A stretch of 64,000 nucleotides of DNA from Lewinellaceae bacterium. GTDB lineage: Bacteria > Bacteroidota > Bacteroidia > Chitinophagales > Saprospiraceae. The stretch covers positions 1-64,000 of the forward strand of contig JACJYQ010000009.1 of the NCBI GenBank assembly GCA_020636025.1, given 5' to 3'. Each line of letters starts with the position of its first letter. The stretch's first letter is position 1. Under the pieces are notes generated by a model that did not search any database, was not told the DNA's origin, and saw nothing but the letters and a program-made list of their open reading frames with translations. A program made the position numbers and the translations under genes. This document shows positions 33,186 through 42,383 of this stretch, one piece after another.

Positions 33186-35258
33186 ATGAACGAGCATGGA
33201 AAATCCAAACCAGGCCGACCTGGCGGGGAAAGTGTTCCCGATGACTTGCTGCAAATTATAAATACCTACCACTTCCCATCTGGATATCTGTTCAAGAATA
33301 AAGACTCCAACGAGCTTCGGGAGGGAGAATTGTCTGAAGCTGTTAGTGTTATAAGTAGTAAAATAAGGTCATATTTATTAAAGCACCCCAAGAGTTCCGT
33401 CGTTGCCAGCCTGATAAAGCCAAAACTTGGTGAAGCCTTTGACTCCTTCCTGAGTGGTAGCGTTAAACTTGACTTGCTGGATACAAAAACCTTGAAAAGG
33501 TGTTTGACAGGGCATAAGGCGTCAGAGTCAACCATTAATGTATTTAAGTCTTTTGAAATAGCGCTACTGCGGGAAAAGGAATTGAACAAGGAATTGTTAA
33601 GGGTGACGGGACTGTACTATTTATTTTCTACTCATAGCACCCAACCAGGCAGGTTTCAGATTTCCTTGCTGAAAATAGGAGAGGAAGAAAGTTTCCTTAA
33701 GTTTGTCAACAGTGAAAATGAAGTAGAAACAAAGACTCTTGTTGCAGATATTATCCGCAGTAATAATGTATTGCTGACACTAAAGGAGGATAAATTTGCC
33801 TTGTTGTTTTATGTATATATCGGACCTATCAACAAGCCGACTTTTCTTCAATCTGTAAATATCTATTGCAACAACTTCGGCAACACAATAGCTAACCTGG
33901 CAGTTTTCGCAAAGGTTAAGCCTATGGAAGAGGCGGCAGAGGAAATATTTATACATGAGTTCGTACCAAAAAGAGGCGCCAGCAAACTTCCTGAAAATCT
34001 GGTGTTTGCCAACGATGCTCTTTTGGTAGAGCAGGACACCAAGCTTCCAGTTTATAAGAACATCCAACATTTCCTTCAACATCGTTCAAAGCCGATTTCT
34101 ACGCAGGTATATCAAAGCATCATTCCGTTTGACTTTTCCAAATCGGTAGCCATTCATCCTGGTCCCTATGGGCAGGAAGCCCGTTTTTACAATAAAACCA
34201 GGCAATATGTGGGGGAGTATGATATGTTTTTTACCGAGCGTTTTAAATCGGTAGAAGAAGCCGAATTGGGCCTGTACAAACAAAGTAAGGCGTTCTCCAG
34301 CGTTGGCGACGGCGTCTTAAACATTAGGATCGATGAGAAAACGGGGGTGCTTAAATGTTCGCTGGCTACCCGAAAGGGCAGCAATGGAGAAACATTGGTT
34401 CATGAGGGTTTTATCATAAATACCCGCCTGGGGATGTCACCTTATCTATTGATGTCTTTATACACAGGCGCCGATAGTGAAAGGTGCATCATTTTATTGG
34501 TAAAAATCATCGATGATAATAAAATGATCGGGTGTCATTTAATTGCTTATGAACCCTTGGGTAAACTGGGTGCCGGAGTGGTGATGATGGTGAAACGGCC
34601 AGAGGAAAGAGGCGAGGGTGAAGAGGCAAAGCCCAAAGCATTCCTTCCATCAGATCCCAATTTAAAAACGCCCTTAACCCGCCGGATAGTTAACTACCTC
34701 TCTATGAGAGATCAAAATCTGGTAATACCTCCGGAATATGAGGATCTGGAAAAAAAAGGAGCAGATCATCCGTATGAAGGTTTCTACAAATTATATAGTG
34801 TCAGGGACATAGGTAAGGGAATATCGGTAAGCTTGATGCAGATTTTTTGCAATGGATTTGTTTCACATGAGGACTCCTTTAAAGACATTGCCACCGGCAA
34901 GCTGGAAGATGTTGGAAGTATGTTGAATATAACCCTGAAGAATACCATAACAGGACGCACCGGGTTTTGCTGCATAAGCGTAAACCGACAGGAACTCCCG
35001 CAAAAAGCTCCTTGCTATTATGGCGGTTCGTTTGCTGGAGTTTCCCGGAAAAGCCCATCTATTCCCGTAGCCTCACAGTTTATCATGGAGTTTCTGGGAA
35101 AAGAAAAACCCGATGATTCTGAATGGCAAGCCGCTTGCCTTTCAGATAATCCTGAAGAAAGTAATACAGTACCAAAACAAATACGGGACTTCTTGTCAAT
35201 CAAAACCACCAAACTTAGCTTTTCAAGGCAAATTTCTCAACTGGAAGACCTAAAATGA
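33186..35258 (+). CDS. Large hypothetical protein with a putative threefold internal repeat
   Basis: This 690-aa soluble protein has no signal peptide. Residues ~30-140 are helical, with a stretch (RCLTGHKASESTINVFKSF) resembling a small HTH-like module. The remainder looks like three beta-rich modules of ~160-180 residues. Each opens with an aromatic-rich strand (VTGLYYLFSTHST; VGEYDMFFTERF; YEGFYKLYSVRD) and closes with a helix ending in an FL/YL pair (YKNIQHFL; TRRIVNYL; PKQIRDFL). No enzyme motif is seen. The divergent LuxR-type gene upstream is a possible regulator. Function is unknown. Confidence 0.75.
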   Translation: MNEHGKSKPGRPGGESVPDDLLQIINTYHFPSGYLFKNKDSNELREGELSEAVSVISSKIRSYLLKHPKSSVVASLIKPKLGEAFDSFLSGSVKLDLLDTKTLKRCLTGHKASESTINVFKSFEIALLREKELNKELLRVTGLYYLFSTHSTQPGRFQISLLKIGEEESFLKFVNSENEVETKTLVADIIRSNNVLLTLKEDKFALLFYVYIGPINKPTFLQSVNIYCNNFGNTIANLAVFAKVKPMEEAAEEIFIHEFVPKRGASKLPENLVFANDALLVEQDTKLPVYKNIQHFLQHRSKPISTQVYQSIIPFDFSKSVAIHPGPYGQEARFYNKTRQYVGEYDMFFTERFKSVEEAELGLYKQSKAFSSVGDGVLNIRIDEKTGVLKCSLATRKGSNGETLVHEGFIINTRLGMSPYLLMSLYTGADSERCIILLVKIIDDNKMIGCHLIAYEPLGKLGAGVVMMVKRPEERGEGEEAKPKAFLPSDPNLKTPLTRRIVNYLSMRDQNLVIPPEYEDLEKKGADHPYEGFYKLYSVRDIGKGISVSLMQIFCNGFVSHEDSFKDIATGKLEDVGSMLNITLKNTITGRTGFCCISVNRQELPQKAPCYYGGSFAGVSRKSPSIPVASQFIMEFLGKEKPDDSEWQAACLSDNPEESNTVPKQIRDFLSIKTTKLSFSRQISQLEDLK

Positions 35259-35269
35259 GAATCTTCTAA

Positions 35270-35367
35270 CTCCGCACTCATCACTCCGCACTCATCACTC
35301 CGCACTCATCACTCCGCACTCATCACTCCGCACTCATCACTCCGCACTCATCACTCCGCACTCATCA
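35270..35367. repeat. 14-bp tandem repeat (7 copies)
   Basis: Seven perfect copies of CTCCGCACTCATCA run from 35270 to 35367, followed by a partial CTCC. The last TCA is read on the minus strand as the TGA stop of the 35365 gene, so the array supplies that stop codon. Confidence 0.95.
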
Positions 35368-35892
35368 CTCCTTAGCGCTCTCCCCAACGAAATAATCCTC
35401 TCGGTTCTTGAACAGTATATTGAAAGTAGTCATACTGCCATAGCAGCGCGTAATGTACTGCTGGAGGTTTACCTTGTCCTCGTCATCCAGTTTTTTACTG
35501 GCGTTTATGGATTGTTCCAGCACACGCAAGCGATCACGCATCATCACAATTTTGTGGAAGAATGTATCAATGGGAATCTCTTTTGGTTGAACCCCGTCTG
35601 CTTGCAGGATCATTTTCCCGTTTTTCCAGCGGTCGCCCAATTCCACCTTTTCCAGGCTGACGCCAGACCAGGCTCTCAGGATTTTAACCAGTGCTTTTTC
35701 GGCCTCCGAAAAAGAAACGGATTCTTCAACCGGTATTTGTTCTATTACTTGCCAGTTGTTGTATTCCTTGCCTACCATTTTTATTCCGAATTGGGTAAAG
35801 CAAACTTCATAAGCTGCTACGTGTAGCCGGATGATAACCCCTTCGCCAAAAGCAGGGTGTTTAATGCGGGAGCCAATGCCTAAAAATTCCAT
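35365..35892 (-). CDS. Tudor/KOW-like domain hypothetical protein
   Basis: The ATG at 35892 gives 175 aa. The 33 extra codons upstream (to 35991) are Asn/Gln-rich, low in complexity and probably untranslated. Residues ~5-50 (IGSRIKHPAFGEGVIIRL...) resemble the small SH3/Tudor barrel found at the C terminus of UvrD-type helicases and in CarD-like proteins. The remaining ~120 residues are mostly helical. It may contact nucleic acid or RNA polymerase, but this is only a fold resemblance. Its stop codon is part of the adjacent 14-bp satellite. Confidence 0.65.
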   Translation of the reverse strand: MEFLGIGSRIKHPAFGEGVIIRLHVAAYEVCFTQFGIKMVGKEYNNWQVIEQIPVEESVSFSEAEKALVKILRAWSGVSLEKVELGDRWKNGKMILQADGVQPKEIPIDTFFHKIVMMRDRLRVLEQSINASKKLDDEDKVNLQQYITRCYGSMTTFNILFKNREDYFVGESAKE

Positions 35893-36156
35893 GAATTGTA
35901 TTGTGGTTTGATTTGTGAGTATTGAGAGGGGCAAAGATATACCTTGATTTATGTGATTTGTTTGATTTATCCGGTGTGATTGTTGATTCATTGTTTGTTA
36001 CTGGGCAATAATGTACATCTAAAATCATCGCTGGAGCTTTGCCTTGTTTGCAATCCAACGCATTCAGAAAAGATGGACATCCATGCAAGTTATATTTGAG
36101 CTATCCTGTATTTTCCCGTTTCAAATTCAACGACTTCCTGGAAAACAGGATTTTTC

Positions 36157-37275
36157 ATGAGAAGATATTGCCGAAATTGTCACTTTCCATTGCCTGAGGA
36201 TGCCCATTTCTGTCCGGATTGCGGGCAAAAGAACAGCGATGGCAGAATTACCATGCGCTCCATGCTGGTGAATCTCTGGACTAATACCTTTCATTTGGAA
36301 GGGAAATTTATCCGAACCTGCTGGCAGTTGTTTATCCCCGCCAAAGTAACCATTGAGACATTTAAGGGCAGACAGAGCCGGTACCCACACCCATTGAGGA
36401 TGTTTGCGATCGTGATGTTTTTCTTTCTGTTAATGTTCAATCATATGTTTGGTGATAGACCTATGGACAGCGATGGTGCGTCATTCACCATTTCCGACAA
36501 GGTTGAGCTTGAGGATGGAACCAAAACTGTACGGAAAACAAATCTGACCAATTTTGACAAAATAAAATACAAGGTAATGGTGATGGATATGCAGCATTAC
36601 TTCGATTCTTTGCCAGATTATCTGAAAACTCCTGTAAGCAGAGAGGCCATGGACAGTGTGCTTGCTAATAGCAGCGTTAAAAATGGCATAACCAATCTGA
36701 GTTTGCTGGATTCCCTGGGAGAGAAACTGGACACAACAACCATTGTATTGTTGACCAGCACAAAGTTGCGTATCGCCACCATTGATCTGGTTAGATACAC
36801 ACCGGAGGAGATCATACAATTGTACGGCATAAAAGGATGGTTTGACAAGATATTGGTGAAGCAAACCGCTAAGTCATTTAAAAACCCTACGGCGCTTGTG
36901 AATGCCGTGTTAGGAAGCATGACCTGGACCATTCTGGCACAGGTGAGTTTCATGGCGATCTTGCTTTCATTATTGTTCTGGAAACAAAAACGCTACTTCG
37001 TTGAGCATTTTCTGTTTTTATTGCACTACCACACAGGATTGATGTTGGCACTTTTGCTGGTGCTGGCTGGAAAGGCGCTTCAATTGTGGGGAGGGCTTAT
37101 GGTGGTCCTGTGGGTCGTTTGGGCTTTGGCAGCCTTGTACTTAGCCATGCGTCGTTTCTACAATAAAAGTACACTAAAAGCTTTGGGATTCTGGCTGGTG
37201 TTTACCTTTTTATATGTGGTAAGCTTTATCGTATTATTTAGCGTGGGTATGTTGCTCGTCTTTGCCTTATACTGA
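36157..37275 (+). CDS. DUF3667 family membrane protein with N-terminal zinc ribbon
   Basis: This 372-aa protein begins with a double-CxxC zinc ribbon (CRNCHF...FCPDCGQKN, residues 4-24). The DUF3667 core follows (RITMRSML ... TFKGRQSRYPHPLRMFAI), with a first membrane segment near residues 85-100. A ~150-residue polar insert separates this from four C-terminal membrane segments (from ~258). The family is widespread in Bacteroidota and of unknown function. It ends 23 nt before truB, but truB has its own promoter inside this gene's end. Confidence 0.85.
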   Translation: MRRYCRNCHFPLPEDAHFCPDCGQKNSDGRITMRSMLVNLWTNTFHLEGKFIRTCWQLFIPAKVTIETFKGRQSRYPHPLRMFAIVMFFFLLMFNHMFGDRPMDSDGASFTISDKVELEDGTKTVRKTNLTNFDKIKYKVMVMDMQHYFDSLPDYLKTPVSREAMDSVLANSSVKNGITNLSLLDSLGEKLDTTTIVLLTSTKLRIATIDLVRYTPEEIIQLYGIKGWFDKILVKQTAKSFKNPTALVNAVLGSMTWTILAQVSFMAILLSLLFWKQKRYFVEHFLFLLHYHTGLMLALLLVLAGKALQLWGGLMVVLWVVWALAALYLAMRRFYNKSTLKALGFWLVFTFLYVVSFIVLFSVGMLLVFALY

Positions 37276-37294
37276 AATGAAGCACTTAGCTTTG
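37261..37294 (+). promoter_or_regulatory. truB promoter giving a probably leaderless mRNA
   Basis: TTTG (37261-37264), a 22-nt spacer and TAGCTTTG (37287-37294). The predicted start point is within 1-3 nt of the ATG at 37299. Either truB is translated from a leaderless message, or the true start is the in-frame ATG at 37308. Confidence 0.6.
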
Positions 37295-37298
37295 CGGC

Positions 37299-38114
37299 AT
37301 GTTTGAAATGCTTCGCAAAGACTCGGATTTTCCGGAACCATTTCCCAAGGGATTTATCATTTTGCTCAACAAACCATTCTCCTGGAGTTCATTCGACGTG
37401 GTGAATAAGGTGCGGTATATGCTGGCAAAAAAGCTACAGCTGAAAGCAAAAAAGGTAAAGGTTGGACACGCGGGTACACTTGATCCGCTGGCAACCGGAT
37501 TGCTGATTCTATGTGTTGGCGATTACACCAAAAGAATTGAATCGCTGCAAGTGATGCCCAAATGTTACACCGGCGTAATCACTTTTGGCGCCACTACGGC
37601 TTCCTATGATCTGGAAAAGGAACCTGATACCTTTTTCCCGACAGATCATATAACCAACGAGCTGATACAACAAACCCTCCCTGATTTTATTGGAGATATC
37701 CAACAAGTACCGCCGGTTTTTTCAGCGATAAAAATAGATGGAGAGCGTATCTATAAAAATGCCAGAACCGGAGAGACGGTAGAAATACCATTCAGGCAGG
37801 TCAGAATAGATTCTTTTGAAGTAGGGGAATTGCATCCGGTTTCCGGTAAGCAAGACAGGCAGACTGACTTTGCCGGCAAAAAAAGCAAAATAATCATGCT
37901 GCATCCTGATTATGAACAGGGCATGCAAATTGATTTCGAAGTTCGCTGCGGAAAAGGAACCTATATCCGGTCATTGGCCAATGACCTTGGACAGGCACTG
38001 GGAAGCGGGGCGTATTTAAGCAGTTTAACCAGGACTGAGACAGGTGGTTTTAAACTGGAAGATGCCTGGGAGATTGAAGAGCTGGAATCCTGGTTTGAGC
38101 GTTCCAGCCAATAA
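37299..38114 (+). CDS. truB: tRNA pseudouridine synthase B
   Basis: This 271-aa enzyme makes pseudouridine 55 in the T-arm of tRNAs. The catalytic motif GHAGTLDPLATGLL (catalytic Asp in TLDP) is near residue 55. The family motifs KCYTGVITFGATTASYD and CGKGTYIRSLANDLG follow in order. A second in-frame ATG at 37308 is an alternative start. Its last 65 nt overlap the 3' end of the convergent YndJ-like gene, an unusual antisense overlap. Confidence 0.96.
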   Translation: MFEMLRKDSDFPEPFPKGFIILLNKPFSWSSFDVVNKVRYMLAKKLQLKAKKVKVGHAGTLDPLATGLLILCVGDYTKRIESLQVMPKCYTGVITFGATTASYDLEKEPDTFFPTDHITNELIQQTLPDFIGDIQQVPPVFSAIKIDGERIYKNARTGETVEIPFRQVRIDSFEVGELHPVSGKQDRQTDFAGKKSKIIMLHPDYEQGMQIDFEVRCGKGTYIRSLANDLGQALGSGAYLSSLTRTETGGFKLEDAWEIEELESWFERSSQ

Positions 38115-39006
38115 GCACCAGCCAGCCAAACCCTATGGCGTTAATGCTTCCGTGCCATATTTTCATATTTGGAATCTGGAAAAAAGGCATTGGATAATAA
38201 AACCTCAGGGCGTACATAGCCGCCATGCACATACCTGCAAAAAGGCAGATCGAGCTAATACCCCAACACCATCGGGATATTGAATTGATTTGTTGGTGAA
38301 AGGCCATTTTAACATGCTGGTATCCCAACAGCAAGGCAAGCATTACGAAAAACAGTCCTGAGCCCGACTCGATCCAGGATGGCATGCCCAATTTACTGGC
38401 TGTTATACCAAAAGCCACCAGCGGCATACCTGCAATCAAACCCAGTCCTAAGAATCTGTTTGACCTGTTATTATTGAACTGCAATAACTTGTACCCTGCG
38501 GTGGCAAAAACAAATCCGGCCACATGAAAATGAGCCGCTGTAAGCGTGACTATGACTGGGTCAAAATCCCATGGTTGAAACCCTGCTAAACTACAAAGAG
38601 CCCAAAATGCGCCCGTTGCCCAATATCCCAGCGCAAATACCCTTACGAGTTCCAATAAATTGAATCTGGAAAAAGCCATCATATCTACTGCTGCCGTAAT
38701 AGCCAATGATGCCGACAGGATCAGATAGGGTAGGGCGAGCAAATCGGAAAAACCTGTACCTGGTGTATCTATCAAAAATGACAAACAAAAAGCTGCCACC
38801 ATCAGCCAGTACCAGGAACGCCACTTAATTCCCAAAAGAGGTACGCCAATTGGAATCAACACCATAGCGGCAAAAACTACCAGGAGGCGCTCCCAACTTT
38901 CCTGGATGTACTCTGCCCCTGCAATTGGTAGCAGGGATAACCAAATTAGAAGTGTTATTGCTGGTTTTAAATAAATAAAACTGACTTTCTGGTTATTGTA
39001 CAACAT
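38050..39006 (-). CDS. YndJ-like multi-pass membrane protein
   Basis: This 318-aa protein has about nine hydrophobic segments. It contains LTAAHFHVAGF near residue 155 and HGSINAIGFGWL near residue 288, histidine-bearing motifs I associate with the YndJ family. Function is unknown. It starts at ATG 39006 with no neighbouring operon partner. Its final 65 nt overlap truB in antisense. Confidence 0.75.
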   Translation of the reverse strand: MLYNNQKVSFIYLKPAITLLIWLSLLPIAGAEYIQESWERLLVVFAAMVLIPIGVPLLGIKWRSWYWLMVAAFCLSFLIDTPGTGFSDLLALPYLILSASLAITAAVDMMAFSRFNLLELVRVFALGYWATGAFWALCSLAGFQPWDFDPVIVTLTAAHFHVAGFVFATAGYKLLQFNNNRSNRFLGLGLIAGMPLVAFGITASKLGMPSWIESGSGLFFVMLALLLGYQHVKMAFHQQINSISRWCWGISSICLFAGMCMAAMYALRFYYPMPFFQIPNMKIWHGSINAIGFGWLVLIGWNAQTRIPALQSPRHLPV

Positions 39007-39068
39007 GTATAAAATTGGATGGCTTATCCAGATATCTTTCGCTTAAAGGAAGGTTCGGGATATTTATT

Positions 39069-39101
39069 CCGCCGCGCTTGCGTCTTTTTTGACCAAGCGC
39101 A
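39069..39101 (+). repeat. REP-like palindrome (left copy of perfect inverted pair)
   Basis: This 33-bp copy contains GCGCTTGCGTC-TTTTTT-GACCAAGCGC, itself an imperfect hairpin. It is a perfect inverted match to 39200-39232. Confidence 0.85.
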
Positions 39102-39199
39102 CGATACGTGAGCATCTGGGGCAGGTATAAATTGATTAAGACCATTATATATTAGACACATTGACTTTTATTGAGGCCGTTAAATACCCCGCGTAGTAT

Positions 39200-39232
39200 T
39201 GCGCTTGGTCAAAAAAGACGCAAGCGCGGCGG
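39200..39232 (-). repeat. REP-like palindrome (right copy of perfect inverted pair)
   Basis: Exact reverse complement of 39069-39101, 98 bp away. The pair can form a long cruciform or a REPIN-like structure at the 3' end of the DUF1990 gene. Confidence 0.85.
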
Positions 39233-39244
39233 AGGAGTCGCGTG

Positions 39245-39847
39245 TTATGACAAATGGTTTGTGCGATGTAATACCTCCTCGTTTCGTTCCACAAAAGCCA
39301 ACATGGATCTTTTCGAATCAGCCACAAATCTTCGCTGGTGAAAACGAGCCAGCGGGTATCCAAACCTCGCCATCCAGTGTCTGGGTTTTGAAAAAGCCTT
39401 GATCACGTATTGCACCTGCCCGTCGGGCAACTTTTCAACCATAAACAACTCCTCACCCTTTTCGACATGCCCGGGAAGTGTTCCATAAGCAAATCCAAAT
39501 TTGTTTTCAGTGTCTAACACATATACGATGCGACAAGCGTTGATCCACCACATACCGGCTACACGGGCGACCATGGAAACTACTACATCTGTTTCAATTG
39601 GCAAGGGGGCAGGGTGTACATAAGCCCAGGCTCCCGGAAACATTTTCCATTGTTTTATAGCTTCCCGGGCAGCTTGCCAGGCTTTTTCTCCATTCCCAAG
39701 CACCTGTACGTTTAGATCATTGTCGTAAGAGGGAATCCTCTCATCACCTTTGGTGCCATTTACTTCGTGATAGGAGAAGGGCAGTGTTTTCTGTTCATTC
39801 AGAAAATTCAGCAATAGCCGGTCGGTTGGTCTGGACAACTTAAACAT
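39245..39847 (-). CDS. DUF1990 family protein
   Basis: This 200-aa soluble protein has the DUF1990 landmarks: GAWAYVHPAPLPIETDVVV near residue 80, FAYGTLPGHVEKGEELFMV near residue 120, and a C-terminal GYPLARFHQRRFVADSKRSM. Family function is unknown. It starts 22 nt after the polysaccharide deacetylase gene on the same strand, so the two are likely co-transcribed. Confidence 0.88.
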   Translation of the reverse strand: MFKLSRPTDRLLLNFLNEQKTLPFSYHEVNGTKGDERIPSYDNDLNVQVLGNGEKAWQAAREAIKQWKMFPGAWAYVHPAPLPIETDVVVSMVARVAGMWWINACRIVYVLDTENKFGFAYGTLPGHVEKGEELFMVEKLPDGQVQYVIKAFSKPRHWMARFGYPLARFHQRRFVADSKRSMLAFVERNEEVLHRTNHLS

Positions 39848-39869
39848 GAACCCAAAACAAATAAAATGG

Positions 39870-40505
39870 TCATTGGTTTGCGTTGGTTATTGATTGCGGG
39901 ATAGACTTGAATGTGTACCCTGATTCACTATAAAAGTCCAATATTTTGGGCAACACATAGCGAAGGTTTTTTTCCGCCTTCAGGCTGTCGTGCATCACGA
40001 TTATTGAACCGGCTTTCGCATTTCTCAACACATTATTCAAACACACTTCCGGTTTCAAATTGGCAGAAAAATCACCACTCAGCACATCCCACATTACGAT
40101 TTGATACTCTTTTTTTAGTTGCCTAAACTGTTTGGGACTTATCCGGCCGTAGGGTGGGCGAAACAGATTTCCAGATACCAAGTCACGGCATTTGTTCACA
40201 TTTTCCAGATAATGATCATTATGATTAGTCCAGCCATTCAAATGGTTAAATGTGTGGTTGCCGGTGGCATGTCCCCGCTGAATAAGCTGGCTGTATATTT
40301 CCGGGTGTTTGCGAACATTGTCTCCCACGCAAAAGAAGGTAGCTTTTGCCTGGTATTGATCGAGTGTTTCCAATACCCAGGGGGTGATTTCAGGGATGGG
40401 GCCGTCGTCGAAGGTGAGGTACAGACTTTTATCTGTTCCCGACATCTTCCAAATCATTGATGGAAGTAAAAATTGAATAAAAGTGGGTGTTTTGGCTAAA
40501 AACAT
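39870..40505 (-). CDS. Polysaccharide deacetylase (NodB homology domain)
   Basis: This 211-aa protein has the carbohydrate esterase 4 motifs in order: TFDDGP with the catalytic base Asp (near residue 32), the metal-binding GHATGNHTFNH (residues ~75-85), RPPYGR (near residue 117) and a late MHDS. Such enzymes deacetylate GlcNAc residues in cell-wall or capsular polymers. A hydrophobic N terminus (FLAKTPTFIQFLLPSMIW) may be a weak signal or membrane anchor. A TACATTTG box lies only about 9 nt upstream, so the leader is extremely short. Confidence 0.93.
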   Translation of the reverse strand: MFLAKTPTFIQFLLPSMIWKMSGTDKSLYLTFDDGPIPEITPWVLETLDQYQAKATFFCVGDNVRKHPEIYSQLIQRGHATGNHTFNHLNGWTNHNDHYLENVNKCRDLVSGNLFRPPYGRISPKQFRQLKKEYQIVMWDVLSGDFSANLKPEVCLNNVLRNAKAGSIIVMHDSLKAEKNLRYVLPKILDFYSESGYTFKSIPQSITNANQ

Positions 40506-40513
40506 GATACTTG

Positions 40514-40521
40514 CAAATGTA
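40514..40521 (-). promoter_or_regulatory. -7 box of the deacetylase/DUF1990 operon
   Basis: TACATTTG on the minus strand, 9 nt before the ATG at 40505. This predicts a leader of about 5 nt, nearly leaderless. Confidence 0.5.
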
Positions 40522-40581
40522 AAAAGGCGACGCTTTTGAAAGACTGACCTTAATCATTTCAGCGGGCAAACATAAAACGCT

Positions 40582-40589
40582 TATTTTTG
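40582..40589 (+). promoter_or_regulatory. -7 box (TATTTTTG) upstream of gltX
   Basis: Matches TAnnTTTG. A TTTC near-match to the -33 TTTG lies about 21 nt upstream. It divides the 163-bp region between the divergent deacetylase and gltX. Confidence 0.45.
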
Positions 40590-40668
40590 CTCCGCAAGTA
40601 ACGCGACGGCTGAAGCAGCACAACTCGGTCGCCGCGTTTTTCATTCCATAGCATTGCTTTTTCAAATA

Positions 40669-42183
40669 ATGACAAAAGTTCGAGTAAGATTCGCTCCTTC
40701 ACCAACCGGGGCATTGCATATAGGCGGAATCCGCACCGCTTTGTACAACTATCTTTTTGCAAAAAAACATGGTGGTACTTTCATTTTACGCATAGAGGAT
40801 ACTGATCAGGGCCGTTTTGTACCTGGCGCTGAAGAGTACATCATAGAAGCATTGAACTGGGTGGGATTGACACCCGAAGAAGGACCTGGTTTTGGTGGTG
40901 AATTTGGCCCATACAGGCAAAGTGAGCGAAAGGAGATTTACCACAAATATGCGCATGAACTCGTCGGACTTGGAAATGCCTACTATGCTTTTGATACACC
41001 CGAAAGCCTGGAGGCACTTCGCAGTGCTGAAGCCAATTTTACCTATAACCACACGGTGCGCGATGGTTTGGATAACAGCCTGAACAAAGGCATGGAATAT
41101 GCTGAAAAGCGCATAGCAGCAGGTGACGCCTATGTCATCCGTCTGAAAGTAACGCCGGGTGAAACCGTGCATATTCCCGATCTGGTTCGCGGAGACGTAA
41201 TGGTACAGAGCAGCGAATTGGATGATAAAGTACTCCTCAAAGCAGATGGTATGCCTACTTACCACCTGGCCAATATTGTGGATGATCATTTGATGGAAAT
41301 TACGCATGTGATCAGGGGAGAAGAATGGCTTCCAAGTGCTGCGCACCATGTGTTGCTGTACCAGCGTTTCGGTTGGACAGATACGATGCCGAAATTTGCG
41401 CATTTGCCGTTGATCCTGAAGCCGGTCGGCAATGGGAAACTAAGTAAACGGGATGGCGCCAAATTCGGAATGCCCGTTTTCCCGCTCGACTGGAAAGGGC
41501 AATCAGAAGAAGAGTTTTTCCAGGGTTTCAGAGAAGCCGGGTTCATACCCGATGCCGTGGTGAATTTCCTGGCTTTGCTGGGCTGGCACCCGGGTGACGA
41601 TCAGGAAATATTCACCAGAGAAGAGTTGATCTCTGCGTTTTCAGTAGAACATATTGGTAAAAGCGGAGCCCGCTTTGATTTTGAGAAAGCGAAATGGTTT
41701 AACCATAAATATATTCAGGATCTAGGAGACGCGGAACTGATGAATTTTGTAAAGCCACTTGTGCAGGCCAAAGGATACAAGGTGTCAGACGAATATTTGC
41801 AAAAAGCCCTGGCAATGATGAAGGAAAGGGTGACTTTTTTGTCGGATTTTGTCGAGGAAGCGTACTATCTGTTTGAACCGGTGAGAAAATACGATGAGGA
41901 ATCCATTGCAAAAAAATGGAATACAAACTTAGGCCCGTTTTTTGCTGGGTTGAAGGATATTCTGGTTACTTTTGAGCCTTTTTCAAGTCTATCTTTAGAA
42001 GATATGACAAAAAAAATGATGCTTGAAAGTGGTTTCAAACCGGGAGAAATTCTGCCAATGCTTCGAATTGCCCTGGTAGGAACCATGAAAGGACCCGCCG
42101 TTTTTGACACGGCCGAATTATTAGGCAGGGAGGAAACGATTAGTCGGGTAGATTCATTTTTACAACACGTCCAGGCAAATTGA
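40669..42183 (+). CDS. gltX: Glutamyl-tRNA synthetase
   Basis: This 504-aa class Ib synthetase charges tRNA-Glu. The ATG at 40669 gives the conserved opening MTKVRVRFAPSPTG; the longer frame from 40654 needs a TTG. The HIGH motif is GALHIGGIRTALYNY. The KMSKS equivalent is KLSKRDGAKFG near residue 258. The helical anticodon-binding domain makes up the last ~170 residues. Length and motifs are typical. Confidence 0.98.
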   Translation: MTKVRVRFAPSPTGALHIGGIRTALYNYLFAKKHGGTFILRIEDTDQGRFVPGAEEYIIEALNWVGLTPEEGPGFGGEFGPYRQSERKEIYHKYAHELVGLGNAYYAFDTPESLEALRSAEANFTYNHTVRDGLDNSLNKGMEYAEKRIAAGDAYVIRLKVTPGETVHIPDLVRGDVMVQSSELDDKVLLKADGMPTYHLANIVDDHLMEITHVIRGEEWLPSAAHHVLLYQRFGWTDTMPKFAHLPLILKPVGNGKLSKRDGAKFGMPVFPLDWKGQSEEEFFQGFREAGFIPDAVVNFLALLGWHPGDDQEIFTREELISAFSVEHIGKSGARFDFEKAKWFNHKYIQDLGDAELMNFVKPLVQAKGYKVSDEYLQKALAMMKERVTFLSDFVEEAYYLFEPVRKYDEESIAKKWNTNLGPFFAGLKDILVTFEPFSSLSLEDMTKKMMLESGFKPGEILPMLRIALVGTMKGPAVFDTAELLGREETISRVDSFLQHVQAN

Positions 42184-42383
42184 TTATTGGTTTGCCATGC
42201 TCAAAACAAACAGAGCCGCCACCGGATACAAGTATTTAATCAAAACAAGCCATTTATAGACAGTGCCAAATTAATAAACAGGTGTCTATCATTTTTTACC
42301 ATAATCCATTTTAATCCCATGATTGCACCATTCACTTGAACTACCCGGTCGAATCCCAATCGCCGGCAACGCCACGTCCAAAT

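Noticed and set aside
35270..35367. CRISPR array
   Set aside because: The 14-bp units are directly adjacent without spacers, so this is a simple satellite; no cas genes are present.
35893..35991. 33-codon N-terminal extension of the Tudor-like gene
   Set aside because: Asn/Gln/His-rich low-complexity sequence ahead of a good ATG (35892) that starts the conserved-looking domain.
40654..40668. Upstream TTG start for gltX
   Set aside because: The family N terminus begins at the ATG at 40669; the extra five residues are not conserved in this enzyme.
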